Shown: piece by piece, positions 1 through 15,000 of the stretch | Layout: the number at the start of each line of letters is the position of its first letter | Numbering within the stretch: position 1 is the stretch's first letter | Origin: Casuarius casuarius | Lineage: Eukaryota > Chordata > Aves > Casuariiformes > Casuariidae | Direction of reading: 5' to 3' | DNA: 64,000 nucleotides | NCBI GenBank assembly: GCA_003342895.1 | Contig: PTFA01000275.1 | Span: 310,001 to 374,000, forward strand | The notes under the pieces: generated by a model | The model's input: only the letters and a program-made list of their open reading frames with translations | Told to the model about the DNA's origin: nothing | Databases searched by the model: none | Translations under genes and position numbers: made by a program

Positions 1-1700
1 ACTTTAGGGGATTATTAGTCACCATGGGCAGAGATATAACTCTTGATTGCAATCTAGAAAGTAATAAAATATAAATAAATTATGGTGCATCTTATAAGAC
101 TCTTCCATTACAGGCTAAACTAATGCAGCATCACTTTCCCCAAACCACATTTTTATTCAGCGTCATTAGCAAAAGACGAGTGCTGAAAACCAATGGTCCC
201 ATCTCTCTTTATCGAGTTAAAATCTAGGTTATAATTACATACTTATGTAACAGTGCTGGGATCTGCATGCACATTTGCCTAGCATTTATTCTTCTTCTAA
301 TGTATTACTGTACCAAAATACTTGTGGTAGTTTTTAATTTTGGTATAAGAAAGTCTTAACTACTTCAGATATTCAAAAATAATCTTATTTTTAAAATTAA
401 ATTAAAAACTCATAGAAAATGGAATATAAAAGTAATTCTGTGTACTCTGTAAATGGGGTTCACCTTATCTATCTTCTGATGCCTCGATTGTAGATAGCTA
501 CATCTGAGATAGTCAACCTGGGCACTCTTTTTCATCAATTAATAGAAATAGGCACTTTCTGGATGCAGTTCATCTGGCCCATTGCAAGAGGCTAAGAGGA
601 GTTATCTAACAGTTAAGAGGTAAGTAGTGCGGCTGTTGAGGAATTCAGCACCTCTGTTCATACTCAGGGCTCCTCTACTGAGATGTGTAGCTATATCTTA
701 GGTAAAATCAATACTGCTGATCTAAGTCTGAGCTAATAAACTCATTAAAAGTAAGAGTGTATTAGCTTGGACTAGGTAAGCTTTTGTTAAGACAATTACA
801 CTTTTTTTTTTTTTTCCTCCAGATTGAAACAGGTTTAAATCTATCCGGCTTAGAATGAAGACAAATGGATTATCTGGACCTGGTTACAGGAACGTACCTC
901 CCAGGGTCCATGAGTAGCAGAATGCTGAGATGAAAGCCACTGAGCCAATTAGTACAGAGGAAATAATAGTTTCAGTCAGCAGTACTGGGAGGTGCAACTT
1001 TCTACTCAAATAACTTCTGCTAGCAAAAATTATCTTTTACCTACCTTTCCCTGCACATGCATTTTTTCAGTATGTGTGCGTAGAAAGAGGTCTACATGGT
1101 GTACTACCCCGAAGTCTTATCAGGATATTTATGCAGGATGTGCACCCGGATATAGTAAGTGCTCCCAGGCACCCCAATTTAGCCAAAACTGCAGTACATT
1201 GTTGTACCTGAATTCATTATTCCTGCTTAGAAGTAGGACTAATTGATTTGGGTGTAATGCTTTTATATCTTGGTTATTTAACTTCTGAGTCCTGGATTAC
1301 AACTGTTTTGGTACTTTATTTTGTTCATGTGCTCATTCAGATCTACTCATGTTATCTCTAGCTAATGTCTGCATTGCACTGGATAGGTCTCACAGGATAT
1401 TACCTTAACTCTGAGGAAGTCCCAGAAACTGTTGTCAAGAAAGTGCAACAGGGAAATATACATATATTATTTAATCTTGTATACTTCTTTTGACAGAAGA
1501 CAAATCAAATTTATAAATAGAATGCATCTTTGCTTCTTAATACTTCATTATCACAAGTTTCTAAAAAAACCCAAGAAAGTTAAATTATGTCAACGGAGTG
1601 GGATTAACATACTGAGCTATGAGCTATCATGAAAGGCAGCCTGATGCTGGAAGGGAAACTTGAAAAGGGAAAAAGAGACTCAATGCTAAGAAATGAGTTA
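1..1700. other. AT-rich non-coding DNA, nothing recognised
   Basis: No reading frame beyond about 85 codons, no recognisable protein motif and no clear repeat. A T-run near 800-815 is the only low-complexity feature. It reads as ordinary vertebrate intergenic or intronic sequence. Confidence 0.6.
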
Positions 1701-2600
1701 CAGAAGCAAAGACTTATAGATTACGCACTGGAGGACTGGCATTGAGTCATCCTCAGGAGCAACCCTGGTAATTCAGGCAACACCCCGTCAAGCACTGATT
1801 CAAGTATGAACACAGAGCACCCTGAGGAGCATGTAATACCCCACAGACCTGAGGAGGCCCAATGGATCAATACATCTAGTAACAATCTGGTAGTTCACAA
1901 TCTGCCTGCAAGGCAGTTACACAGGCAGAAAGCAGGCAGGAAGGAGAATACTCCAAATACATGTTGATTAGAAATACTGTTCTTTCAAGGAGGTACAGGC
2001 ATAGCCACAGAGACCCCAGGAAGTGCAGAGAATGAGTTCCTAATTTTTTTTTTTTTTTTTTNTAATAGGGGAATTCTTTCTATTGCACTTAGGTTGCAAT
2101 ATAAGCCTTTGTGAGGCACATAACCACAGCTCAACTGTAAGGGAATTGCTGGCCTCAGCTTAATATTCTCCTGCCCTGTTTTAAGAATGGCCTGGTCTTT
2201 GGCCCATGGTGCCAAGGTCGTCTGCTCAGGCAAAGGCCCCCAATCCTGCTGTGGTGCAGGAACACTGGTACTGGTGACCAACAATCCATGATCACTGTGA
2301 AAAGACACTTGAGTAGGACTTCATGTATTGATGTTTCATGTTGGCTGGTTGCTAGGAAATAATGTAATGTAGGGAAAGTATTTCAAATGCTAATGGATGA
2401 GGGTGAGAGGAGTAGGCAAGAATCATTGCTGACTGACATACTCCTGACTGACACGGCTCACCTGCTGCTGGTGGGTAGCGTACAAAGGGGATTTTGTCTC
2501 CCTTCATCTCCCCATGACTCTTAGACAGGTGCAAGCTACATGGAACGGACCTCTGGTGGAGCCTACATCTATACAATCTATTTCAAATAAAAAGAAATCT
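1700..2600. other. Slightly GC-richer segment with a poly-T tract
   Basis: This stretch is richer in C and G than its flanks. It contains a T18 run (2044-2061) ending in a single N (2062). Minus-strand frames on either side of the run are open for about 75-107 codons, but they match no family I know. A poly-T on the plus strand could be the poly-A tail of a minus-strand retroposed copy whose body lies to the right of 2063. I see no tRNA-like promoter boxes or target-site duplication to support that, so it stays unclassified. Confidence 0.3.
2044..2062. repeat. Poly-T tract ending in an ambiguous base
   Basis: Eighteen consecutive T at 2044-2061 followed by N at 2062. The N beside a homopolymer probably marks an unresolved run length in the assembly. 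Confidence 0.9.
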
Positions 2601-5600
2601 TTGAAGCTTACAGATACAATTCACTCAATTTAGAAGAAGAAAAGATCAAAAATTCAGTATGGATAGCTCTCCTGGTCTCTAGAGGACACAGACTTTAAAA
2701 AAATAGACGAAGAAAAAGGAAAAAAGAAAAAGTAATCAACCTGAACAGGAGATAGTAAGAGTAGAGGGAATGAAGATAAGGTCCTTGAAGATACTAACTA
2801 CTTCCAGGCTTAGACGAGATAAAAGAAAAGGCTGACTTAAAAGCAGACTCACTGCACAAAGTAAGTGACACTATAAACATGAATAAGAGTGAGGCACTAT
2901 GGGACCACTGACATGTATAATATGTGAGCTAGAGAGAAGGGGTTCAACTCCTTCAAATAAATTCCATCAAGTCAAATAAAAAGCATTTTTTTAAAAAATC
3001 ACTAACTCAGGGGAAAAAAAATAGAGAAGTAACTTACGAAGAGATCAATATCTACAGATGGTAGCATAACAGTCCTTGATACAAAGGAAAGGATCCTCCT
3101 CTACTGGTTCTTAGCAAACTACTGTTTGTTTGAAAATGTAATCAATAGATTAATACTTATGTCGTGTTTCTGTTGGGTTTTGATTATCACTGGCAAGTTC
3201 CAGATTTAGCTTCTTGGCAGGAATGAACATTAAATCTGGTAATCATGAACTATCCTTACTCACAGTGACTAAAGCAAACCAGACAACTGAACCAAAAAGA
3301 GGGAGGTGAAAGAAAAGGGACAAGTGGAAGAAAAGGAGACCAAATATATTTAACAGAGAAGATGGAGAAGATGATGATTGATAATAGGTCGGTTATTGCC
3401 TTTCTCTTCATATCTAGAGAGAATATGAGTGTTTTATTTTATTGGTGAGGATTACCATGATAGATAATTATTATGCTCCTCCTTTAACCCTACTCAGTTC
3501 ACAGTTTCTTAGCCCAACCATCACACTGAGTTTTTAGTTTCTGCCACTTATTTCACATTTAACCTTGAAAGATTAATCCATTTTTTTCTAATAGCTTCTT
3601 TCTGCACCAACTGCTTCTCTTCCCTAATCAATTCATTCATCACCCTTCCTTGTATCCATTCTCCTCTTAGTGGTGAGAAAAGGAACTTCCAGGGCAACTT
3701 CCTTGCCTGTTTTGCTCATACACTATTAAAGGATTGCACTCACTTTTTCTGTAGCTAGTATGGATTGCATCATTTAAGCATTGTCAGTAATATGCTATGG
3801 CTTGGCAGACTGACACCCAGAGATCATCCTGTTTGGTACACTAGACACCAGGTCATTCCTTGACTCCATATGCAAATAATTGAGTTTAAATTGGGCTCCT
3901 TAGTTAATACAGGTGGAGGAAAGCTTGCTTCATTGGTTTTGACATGATTAGAGTCAGAGCTGTTTGATACATGGTTGTATGCAGGCATGCCCAAAAGCAG
4001 CATTTGGGGAATCTGTGAAGTTCATTGTTGAAGTAAGTTTGCAGGACTTCTGACGAGGGGAATGTTTATCATTAGGGTCTTTATACAGTTCCCTTCATAA
4101 AGCTGGTAACTCAAAACTCACTTTGGTTTTGCACAGTACTGTGGCTTTTCCCTAGGCTTTGTAGGAGCTCTTGCATAGTAGTGTATGTTTGCTAAAAAGT
4201 ATGCTTACTTCTTTGGGTACAGCCCCCCCATTGCATCCATCTCCACGCTATTACTTTATGCAAACCATACTGGGGAGGCAGCTCTGCAGCCCCATTTCTA
4301 TTTTCTTTATTTACCTTTATATCATTTCTTCAGCAACCCTCAAAGGAGGCTGGAACTGAGTGGGATTCTGAGGCTTGCAATTTTATACAAAAGCACTGAG
4401 GTCCTTTTGTAAAATTAGCTCTGGCTGCTTAACTGGTGGAAACACCTTTAAATGCCTCAGCTTCTGCTCACATTAGGTTGTTCCATATCTAAAGCAAATA
4501 CAAGAAATAAACTAACAAACCAAAAAATCCCATTTGTTTATTCAAATCATCTTCTTGAGAATTCGTACTAATCTTAAACAGGAATTCATGAATCCAATAA
4601 AAAAAGAAAACCTCAAACTAAACCAGACCAATGCTTTCCTCAGTAAACACAGTCACTCAATAAGGCTGTTAACAACAACAACACTGTCTGGCATTTAATC
4701 CTTCCTTTGTATTATCTCATGGGGTGAATGAATAAAAAGCCAAACACAGTTTAATTAGGTATTTTTATTTTCTTAAAAGTAAGAAAGACAACACAAAAAA
4801 CATCCAAGGTATTCAGATGAATAGGTTTTATATTAGATAGTTGTCATGTATGATATCTATCTTGATAATTAAAAGTATTTCATCAACTCAATTTTTAAAG
4901 AACTGGTTTGCCTTAAGAGAGTATATTTCCTATTTTAATGAGAATACTTAAATAAGTAAATTGAATAGGATTTTGTCCTATAGTTCCCCCTACATCAAGC
5001 TTCCACAACATGTTTTAAGATTGTGTATTTTACTATCTTCAGAGAATACCGATGCAGCCTCTGGAGAATTGTCCATAAGGTATGCAAATAATCAGGCATT
5101 AACATCGATAATGGTGGAAGTCCTTTCACCTTGGCAGGAATCTTTAATGCTCTGCTGATCTGCTATTGTCATCATGCCTCAGTGCATAGCTGAGTAAATC
5201 TCTTTCTTTTCTTCCCTCCCTCCTGCCTCTCTCTCTTTCTCTGATAAGCAGTAAAATTCTCTACTTCTATAATCCTTGTCACAATATTAAACAAGTGGAT
5301 TCAGTTATGCCAAGATGGTCAGGAGCTTATCTGAATACAGACTTCTTTGGCTTCATTCCATTCCACTGTATCTTGCCAATCCTTTCAAATAAAATTAATG
5401 GCACCACTCTGATTGAACCACCATGGAAATTGTGGGAACAAATAGAAACAGAGGTAGAAGAACAATGGCTAGGGGAACTGGGGGAACAAAAAATAGGATG
5501 AGAAACATTTTACTGATGCCTTTCTACTCTTTCAACTAGATACAAAATCAGAGATGAATAGAATCTAAATGCCAAGTGTTATTCCTGTATTATTATTTAT

Positions 5601-6903
5601 ATTAAAGTAACACTGAGGAGTCCCATGTGACAGCAGGATCTTTTGTGTTAGATTTTCCTCTTATAGAAAATAAGATTCTTCCAGCCCTGATGAGGGACCC
5701 CTTTATAACCACCTAATGCCTAAATCATTCTGTTGGAAGATCTCCATTGCATACAGAGGAAGCTTTGGATTCTCAAGCATTTCAAATACTTAAATTTAGG
5801 TGGCATTAACTGAAATTTTGATTAAGGTCATCTCACAGGAAATATATGAAGGTTGAGAACTGAGATTAGACTCTGAAATCTTTTTAGCTGACGTGAGCCT
5901 TGCTTTTCTGAGAGTCATCAATTAGTAGGCTATTTTTTCATTAAAGATTCTTTTGAAATTAGAGTTCACAATTAAGTTCAAGCAGTACATATATATTACT
6001 GGAATACTCGGACTGAGCAGTGGAATTTCTTAGTGTCATTTTGGAATAATTATTTGGAGATAAAAGATTTCTCTTTTTTTTTGCTTTCATTTTTTTAACT
6101 TTTTTTCCATCATATACTGTTCTCATCTATTTTCCCATAAATCTCCTCTCCATTTTACAACTTTATCCTCTTTTTTATTACTGAAGGCAAAAAAAAATTT
6201 GCCATTGACTGCAATGGATAAACTACCAAGCCCATGTTTTCTCCCCTACTCTTTACTGATCTAAAAAGGGCCATTAGTAGACTCAACTGGCAAAAAGTTT
6301 TAATATTTTAACTAATACTATGAGTGGGAAAAAATCAGGCTACATTTTAAAACTATCCAACTATTTTTCTTAAAAGCAACTTTTGGTAGTTCAAATGAGA
6401 CTAGCAGAATAAAAATGTTTTCTTTCTTGAATTAGTTCCACTTTACTATGAAAATTATTTTATCTTGAAACATTATCATGAAAGCTTTTTTGATCCTGAA
6501 CTACAACAAGTTGGAATTTGGAAGCACAGCTGTAGTTACTGAAGAAGAAAGAATTATGACTCAAAGGAGTTTCCAGGGTCATTGAGGATAAGCTACTACA
6601 TCACATATTCATTTTCAAAGATTTCACAAACCTAATTTTAAAACAAGAATTTTGTTTTCATCCTTTTTTCTCATCCCTTTTTTCATTGCTCTGCTAATTT
6701 GAATCCTTTCTAAATCTTCAACCTAAATTTATTAATGGATGTTTTATATCTTTTTATTTTTGTGTTGGCATTGTACTTTAGTTTAAGTGTAAATTTTGGC
6801 TTTCTGAAGTTTTGTTTGTTTGTTTGTTTGTTTTAAGCTGTCTTCACGTTCGTGTGCAGTTTCCCTTTGAACTGTTTTGGATTTAAATTTATTCTGGTTA
6901 AGC
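2600..6903. other. AT-rich non-coding DNA
   Basis: No gene, RNA gene or identifiable transposon seen. Contents are short homopolymers, a pyrimidine-rich patch around 5200-5245 and the TTTG microsatellite listed separately. Overlapping frames at 4171-4412 are short and unrecognised. Confidence 0.55.
6811..6834. repeat. (TTTG)n microsatellite
   Basis: About six tandem TTTG units, the last ending in extra T. Read directly from the sequence. Confidence 0.9.
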
Positions 6904-6938
6904 NNNNNNNNNNNNNNNNNNNNNNNNNNNNNNNNNNN
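6904..6938. other. Assembly gap (35 N)
   Basis: Thirty-five consecutive N, followed at once by a T8 run (6939-6946). The true missing sequence and its length are unknown. Confidence 0.99.
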
Positions 6939-9040
6939 TTTTTTTTAACATTGAAATCGATACTTTTACGATCTATACACTGAGTGACACACCTTAGGAT
7001 CACCCTTTATATTTTACATGGATTCTTCCTGTAATAGATCAGAAATCCGTGGGTTTTTTTCCCTCTGTTTTTTTCTAATCAAGGAGATCCTAGATCACAG
7101 CAGATATTCTTGCTGCTAGTTGCCAGTAGCATAATGACTTGGTGTCATTAAAATATTTCATTTCCCTTATTCAAATCCTTATCCCGTATTTAGTTTCAGA
7201 ACAAATCACAGGGGTGTCTTGTAGATTGTCCATGTGCCAAGTTCAGCCAAACCCAAAGACCTTTTTTTTTGCTATTCAAATCATAAAGTGTTATATGGCA
7301 AATCATACAGACATTATATCATGGCAAAATACATTCTTTAATAGGTACTAAAGTGCTTATTTCATCATTTTCCCTTTGTACTGAAAAGCATTATCATTTC
7401 AATGCCAAATTAGCCTAAATATAAATGTTTGAGCAATATAGTTAGTTATACGACTTGGTTGACCACAGGACATTCTAGGTATACAAGCCACAAGCTAACA
7501 GTGCCAAGCTTTGGTTATTACCCCGCCTTTGAAACTGATTTTGTATGCTATAAGACAGTGTTATTAACTGCAGGAAGATGTGGCTATATTTATACCCTTT
7601 GGTATTAGCCAGTGGCATATTGTGTTTGGTTGGTTTTAGAGTTGAAACTTCTTTTGAGCATATTATTATTTTTACAAATACTACCACTCTTCTAACATAC
7701 ACAAAAGGGAGTTACATAAAAGTGACACGTAGCAGTAGATTATTGATAGTCATAACACACTCTTACATGTTTTTGATACTATGGAATTCAGTAAAGCCTA
7801 TTCTCCCTAAACAATTGTCAGAAATGACTAACCTGGATGAAAAAAATGACTCAATTATCTATTTTGTTAAAGCACAGCCTTCCAATGAAGGAACTGCAGA
7901 TTTAACTAGCCTAAGGGATTAAACATTATGAGAAGCTCAGTGAACTTTCTTGTTTGCATTACTGCATTCTTTGCTATGTATATTTGCACATATATACAAT
8001 TTTTCTCTTACCTATTATCTCATCTCTCAGTCCTATCTTGGAGTGCATTTGTAAAATAATTGTTTTGTGGAAAGGGCTTTCTTTCTTTTTTGCTAATCGA
8101 GAGAACTTAAACACCAACTTACCTTATTTCCAAGATCACAGAACTTAAATTGTGTGAATCTTGTCTTACTGTAGTGACAATAAGCGCTGATGCTATCAGT
8201 AGTGAAAGTAGGTACCTCCAGACTTCAGTTCAAACTTCAAGTTGAGTCACCATTTGGAGCTACTTCACATCCTAATAAAATTGGTGAGAAGGATTCTGGG
8301 CTTTAGCACAGCCCAAGAACTAGATTGTACTGAGTTTGCATGCACTTATATAAGGTCAAACATAGCCAAGGCCTGGGCAACTGGCCACAGTAATTACTCT
8401 AGTTCAAGCATCCTAATTCATAGCTGATGAGTAGAGAAACACTTTTGATTCTGGTACTGCTACTGTACTTCTGCTCCTGTTGCATCATTTATTTTGCTGT
8501 TATTGAAGTAACCCCACTAAATACAATAGTTTTGGTTTTTAATCCTACAAAATACATTTTTTTTTCTTGAAAAGCACCATAGTTGCAGTATTGGTATCAG
8601 TCTAAGTGGTCTATGATAACCCCTGAATATCACAACAGCGAAACCTTTTTTTTTTCATCCACTGAGTAACATAAAAGATAAGGGTAAAGTGCAAAGTCCT
8701 TTCGCTGAATACCTAAAGAACTTGTTTTAGCTTTTCTTTCTCATGGCAGTGAAGATAATTAAGGATATTTAATAATACCAACTATGACCAGAGGACAGAG
8801 AACCTAAGTTAGAGAGCTAGAGGTCTTAGAGGAAAGAGCTTCAGAATTTTACAGTGAATAGGCAGAACTTCTCTATCAACTCAGAGTGTGCTCTCACCTT
8901 TCTCTCAGATTACTCTTATGGCTGATGATATATATAGAAATCAAGCATCTTTGCCAGTTATTTTACTCTCTAGTCTTAAACTGCAAACAAATAATTTTAA
9001 AGCAAGTTGCAGTAAGGGTTTGTTTAAAAAGTAACAAGGG

Positions 9041-9064
9041 TTTTTATTTATTTATTTATTTTAA
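9041..9064. repeat. (TTTA)n microsatellite
   Basis: About five tandem TTTA units inside AT-rich DNA, read directly. Confidence 0.9.
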
Positions 9065-12000
9065 CTGGGTTTTTATCCAGAAACATTATTCAGACTCACT
9101 TTAGAAATTTAAAAGTGTACCTGAAGGGTATTTTAATAAAGGACTTTTTAGTCAATTATCATATACTATTCAGCACCATTCAAATCAAAATTATCGCCTT
9201 GCAGGATGTTTAATGAATTAGCTACACTGAAAGACTGTGTAACTGCTTATCCAGCCACAGAAACTAAAAACTCAAATTAATTGTTTCATCTCTGATCATT
9301 AAACCTACTTAAAACAAGCCTAAGGTTACATTATAGAATACAATATAAAATTCATTGAAGCTCATGGGTCTCTTCAGTGAGTTTTGGATATCTTATTTTT
9401 TTCCCAGAATTGGCCCAAATACACACTTATGAACTGTAACCCTGCTTGGAAATGTTCAGTGAGCTCACATTAAAGATGTTTATGTAGCTGGGATCTATAT
9501 GAACATTTGATTATGACTGGATTCTTCACTCTGCCCTTGTACAGCCTAATTGCAAGCATAAACCAGGACCCTAAAAGTAGAAAATCTGAGTTATTAGGCA
9601 TTATAGCTTTCACGATGTTGGGTGGGGAGGAGACGTTATAATAAGCTCCAGTTGTTATACAGTGCAAAATGTTTCAGGCAAAACATAGTCATCTCAAGGG
9701 CTTTCCACCTACTTTGTACGCAATCAGAGCAGCAAGTCTGGCTACTCTTGACTCATCTGCACCTTCACTAGTACGCTACAGTCTTGTTTATATTGCAGTC
9801 TCATTCACTTTCCTGTTTATCAATTCTAACTCCTATATTAAGATCATAACTTTTTATATACCTTCTTTGTCAGATTTTGGCTTTCAAGACTTTTCAAGAC
9901 ATTTGCTGCTGAGTGAAGGATGGTAAAAGATAAAAAGATTTATGTAGGTGCCCACATGTGGTGAGTCACAGTCTCCAGCAAACCTTCCAAAGCACCCAGT
10001 TCCTTTCATTGGCTAGCTAGTTTAGGCTCTTAATTTAGGAAGACTATTTTCCTAGCCTCCTGAAATATATGTCCACATTATTATCTAATTGTATCCCAAC
10101 AGTAATAAATTCTGAATCCAATAAATTTGATACATACAATAAATTAAGACTTGTTTTGAGACCTCTTCCTTAAAATCACCAGTGGTAGGAAATTACCTTT
10201 CTATACAGCCTCGCATAGTTTACATAGATGCACAGTGAAGTTTGATGCAGAAGACATAATGCTTGTGAAATAAAAAGAAAAATTCAAATCAGTGATCCCT
10301 GGGGTCAAGGTGGCATTATAAAGGCAATACAGATGAATCATAGCAATTAAAATGGCTAAGCTAGCAAAATGACCAGCAAGAACAAACCCTGGACAAGTTG
10401 CTTAACAGTTTCCTATACAACAAGTTGGAATATGCATCCACATATTAAAGACCAGCACATTTCTGTGCTCCTCTCACTGTCAAAACTAACAAGAACCATC
10501 CAGGTATATTGAAGAAAAATAGATCACTAAGGATTCAATTTATCTCTAAAGGATCATTTAAATCTATATTACTAGGAAAAGGAAAGGAGTTCTGAAGTAG
10601 TGTTGCATTAAAATTACATTAATTCTGTCTCCCCAATGGCTGCCATGAAAATATTGATAAGGGAAGAGAAAAGAGAAAGGGCAAGGGCAAAAATAATTTT
10701 CTGTATTCTTAAATAATGTTTGACTTAAGGATTTTAATACCTCCATAATATTAACTCCCTTTTTTCTTCTATTAATCAGTAATATTTACATAAAATATAT
10801 GAGTTTCTGATTCTTAATATAATAAACTGTATTTGAAATACATGTATTTTCTCATTTCAGAAAAAGGTTATTACTATATTCCTGTAATTCCAAAATACAC
10901 TGTTTACTGTGAATAATTTTGTTTATAACTTTGTTTATAGTTTATATAGTTTACTTTAGAATAACTGTTTTTTGTTATGTATACTGTACATATACAAAAC
11001 ACTTCAGGAATAAGCAAAGACTTACATAGGCAAAATACCATAATACATGATGTATACTGCAAATATTTTATGATTTCTGCTGTAGTAATAACAGAAAAAT
11101 ACATTGATGCATTTGATTATTTATTTTTAGTAACAGTAGAATATCATATTACATTACATTTCATATTCTGCCTTGTATTTCATTCAATGAAATTAAAGGC
11201 AGGTAAAACCCCTGATGAGCTAATCAAGTTAGCAAATTTATTCCACCCATTTTTAAAGGATGAGTTTGCCTCTTCATAGAGACTCGATCATGTCAGACTA
11301 CTGCAAAGAGGAACTTTAACATTGATCTTGTCACAACTCAAGTATCATCGCTCTCTTATGCTAAATCTTAAGATTCAAGCAACATATTTTCTTCTTTAAT
11401 AAGTCAGGCTATAACTTGACTTTTATAAGTCAGGAGTAGTTTATGCAACATTTTTGAAGAGAAAGAATGCTTTCAAGGAACGCTTTCCAGCATTGCTAAG
11501 TGGTGACACATTCACCTGCCTTCAGAGTTAACAGTGACATATATTTCAGACAAGGCAGCAGTAATAGGACAATCTTTCCCCCTTCATTCTTATTTTGTGT
11601 GAAAAGAAATTTTAGGTTCTCTTTGTATACATGGAATCATTTGCAATGTCCTTTTCCAGGAATTCAAATATGACTTTTTTTTCAGGCTTGCAGATCAGCA
11701 TTTCTGTTCTACACAGTGAGATCCTGTCTGCTTAATTCATGTCTAAATATTAGGTGCTTATGAAACAGTACAATGCAAAGCAAATGCCTAAATCCCCAAA
11801 AGTCAATGACAAGGAGTAGATCTCATGTACTAATCCACAAGGATTTTAGAAAAATGTTTTTCAAATTATGTAATCACTGTTACTTATAATGATAAAAAAA
11901 TGGATCTAAACTTCTTCATATTTTGTCCAGACAACATTTATAAGATTAAATATTTAAATATTCACACCTTAGGCCAGATTTGTAGCTGGTATGTCAGCAG

Positions 12001-15000
12001 CTATGATGATTTATACCAGCTGAAAGATAGGGCCTTGTGGTTTTGAAAAATGTGTAAGTAAAAGTGGTATATTACAATATGGTTTCTTACATAACAGCCT
12101 TTCTCAAATATCGGAGTATGATTTACATAGGAAAACTAATAAATTCTAAACAAAAGAAGAAAGTACAATGAAACAAAGACATGGATGAAACATTCTACGT
12201 ATGCACTGAATATCAGCTCCTGAAAACTTGAAATAATCACTAATGTTCTGTATCCTTCTTAAAGCTACAAACCATACCAGAAATTGTATGTTTTCAGCCA
12301 CGAAAGAGACAGTCTCTATTGATGTGTCTGAACACTTCGCTTCACAATTCTCTGCCATATTATCTTTTGCCACAAAAGCTCCATCAGTTTTCAGGAGTTC
12401 AGATGCCAAATTGTCGTATGACATGAGGCAAAAAATGGAAGAAAGTGGCATTTTTGATGGCTCTTAGCATTTGCCTTCTGGCATTGTTTCACAGTGTCAG
12501 AATGATGCTGATGCACTTCCTCACACGATAACGTCTGTAAATGGGTGTCAATCAGTTATAAAGACATTCATCAAAACATTTTTAAAATGATAATACCTAG
12601 CTAAATAAATGTGCTCTATTTTAGGATTTTATATAATTACTCATCATACTATTTGATCAACTCCCACATTACATTGACAGCAATTACTAATAATCTGGGG
12701 AGAGGGGAGGTTAATATTTCTCTCCACAGTGAAGGTAGAAACATGTATATTTTCTTCTCCCTTACTGTCAATTTATTTTTATAAACTTTTTCTTAAGGTA
12801 AATTTAGAAAGAATTTGTTAAAAGAATTTCTGGAATTTTTTATAACATTTTTATAACTTTTTTTCAGCACTTTATAAGTGTTCTTTTGAAAGTAGGCATT
12901 CATATCTGGCATTTATGTGGACATGAAGTTTGCATCTACTTATGTCCATTCTTTTGTGAATATCTAGCTTCTTTATTCATATAATTCAGCCTAGGCATTT
13001 TTTTTTCTTTTTTCCTTGTTACAAGAAAAGTGCAGAGATCTTGCAGACCAAAATCTAAGTTTTTCTGTAAGCAATATTTAAGTGATTATTATTCAGAATT
13101 TAAAACACCAGTTTCAAAAGAGTTATGGTCCAGTTTATACTCCTGTTCAAGGGACAGGACAGTTCCTTGTGACTACAATTAGAGTGATGGAGTAGACGAG
13201 GTAGTCTGCTCAAGGCTTGTATCCTTCTGCTCAGGTTGAGTGGAAGAGCACTCAATACTGAATTTTTTTTAAAAACAAAGCACCCTTCCAAAAGATAATA
13301 AGCAAATAGACAAAGAACATGTTTTGCAGTAGATAGACTGGAGAGAGAAAGAATCCACCTTTACCATGGCAAGTTAGAAAGTGATCTCTGTAAAGGAAAA
13401 GTTAGATGTTAATAGCACATGGGGTCACCAGCAGAAGTTCAGAAATAAAAATTTAACAAAATAATGCTTATACAAAATACATATTAAGGCAAAAAAAGAT
13501 TACTGTCTCGAGCACAAAATATACCTCCCACTCTTGCATATTTAGGTCGGTACTGAATATTTGATGATATTAATGAGATTGTAACTATGATTTAGTATTA
13601 TACCTTACATGAGAAATATGTGTCATGCATAGCATATTTCCTTATTAAAAAAAAAAGAAGTTTCTTGGAAGATATACAATCTGTGTTGTCAGGAAGCCCC
13701 TGTAAGATTATCAGGTATGCCTAAGTGGAATCCTGTGATTTGGCATTTCTTAGCTTTTAAGACCTTGCATTAAGTGGGGCATCACATTCAGCAATATTGA
13801 TTTCTTTTCACTGTAGACTGATAAGGAATGTCTCCATATAAGACAATATTTCTCCTCCAGGTTTTGCTAGGAGCACTTATTTATTAAATATCATCTACAA
13901 ATATTCCTGATAACAATCTTTTTTTTTCCCTTTCATTCTGACACCATACCATTGAAAGAAACCTAGCAAGAGAACAGGTACATCGGGCAGGTATTTAATT
14001 AGCATAATACCATCAAAAAATACTCCTCCAGGTGTGAACATAAGAAAGATGACTAGAAGAGAAAGGAGGGTGGACACTTTTTTAGCATACCAATTCCCAG
14101 ATGTGATTTTTACTCCCCATTTTAGAGTCAGCTCTTTGGCTGCTCTAATTTACATCACTGATAAATGCTGCTGGGGAGCCTTCAAGCATAAACATGAATT
14201 TTATGAACTTCTCACTACCAATACTGTCCTTTGTGACAACACCCCAAAGATCTTAATGAAAATAGCTTATACATAAGCAAATAATGCACAACCAAATTTT
14301 CTGTTCATTACAGGAAGTTGTTAATTAACCACAGACAGCTACCAGTAATTAGTCAACCAGTATTGCTTCTTTTTTCAGTAGTCAATATCTACAGTTGAAT
14401 TTCTTTAACAGTAAATAATTAAATAATCAGGACTTCGGTACTAAGTAATTCCCTTAACAAAACATTAATATGATCAACATCTCTTTCAGAAAACCTTCTC
14501 TACCATATTCAAGCAGGTAAGCAAAGTCTCAGGGTTGTTGGTCATTGACTATCTCTAAGCAAATTTACAGGACAAAATAAAAATAAGCAGAGAACCACTG
14601 ACATGCACTATTCAATGTGGTACAGGTCCGCAGATTGACTCAGGACTGCATCAGGTTCTTCCATGAAATCAGCAGTGTTCTGGAACCTCCTAACCCTCGA
14701 GCAGTGGGGTGCACCCAGTAATATTACCTGCTACACAGACTAACAACATATAAACCACAATCTGCATATTTCGAGAATACATTCATCTTAAGTAAATGCT
14801 GGAAGAGGGCAATCAATTCCAAGACTGTCTCTTTAGTACATAGAAACCACGGGAAAAATTATTTCCACTTGCTTTAAATTCTCACTGCCTAGCATTCTTT
14901 CTAAGCTGAGTGTCTTATGAGGCACAGGATCGTACTGCACAGACATTTGGTGGTAGATGAAATGAATTATCTGAGTTTACTAGTTTGGATGTAACCTAAG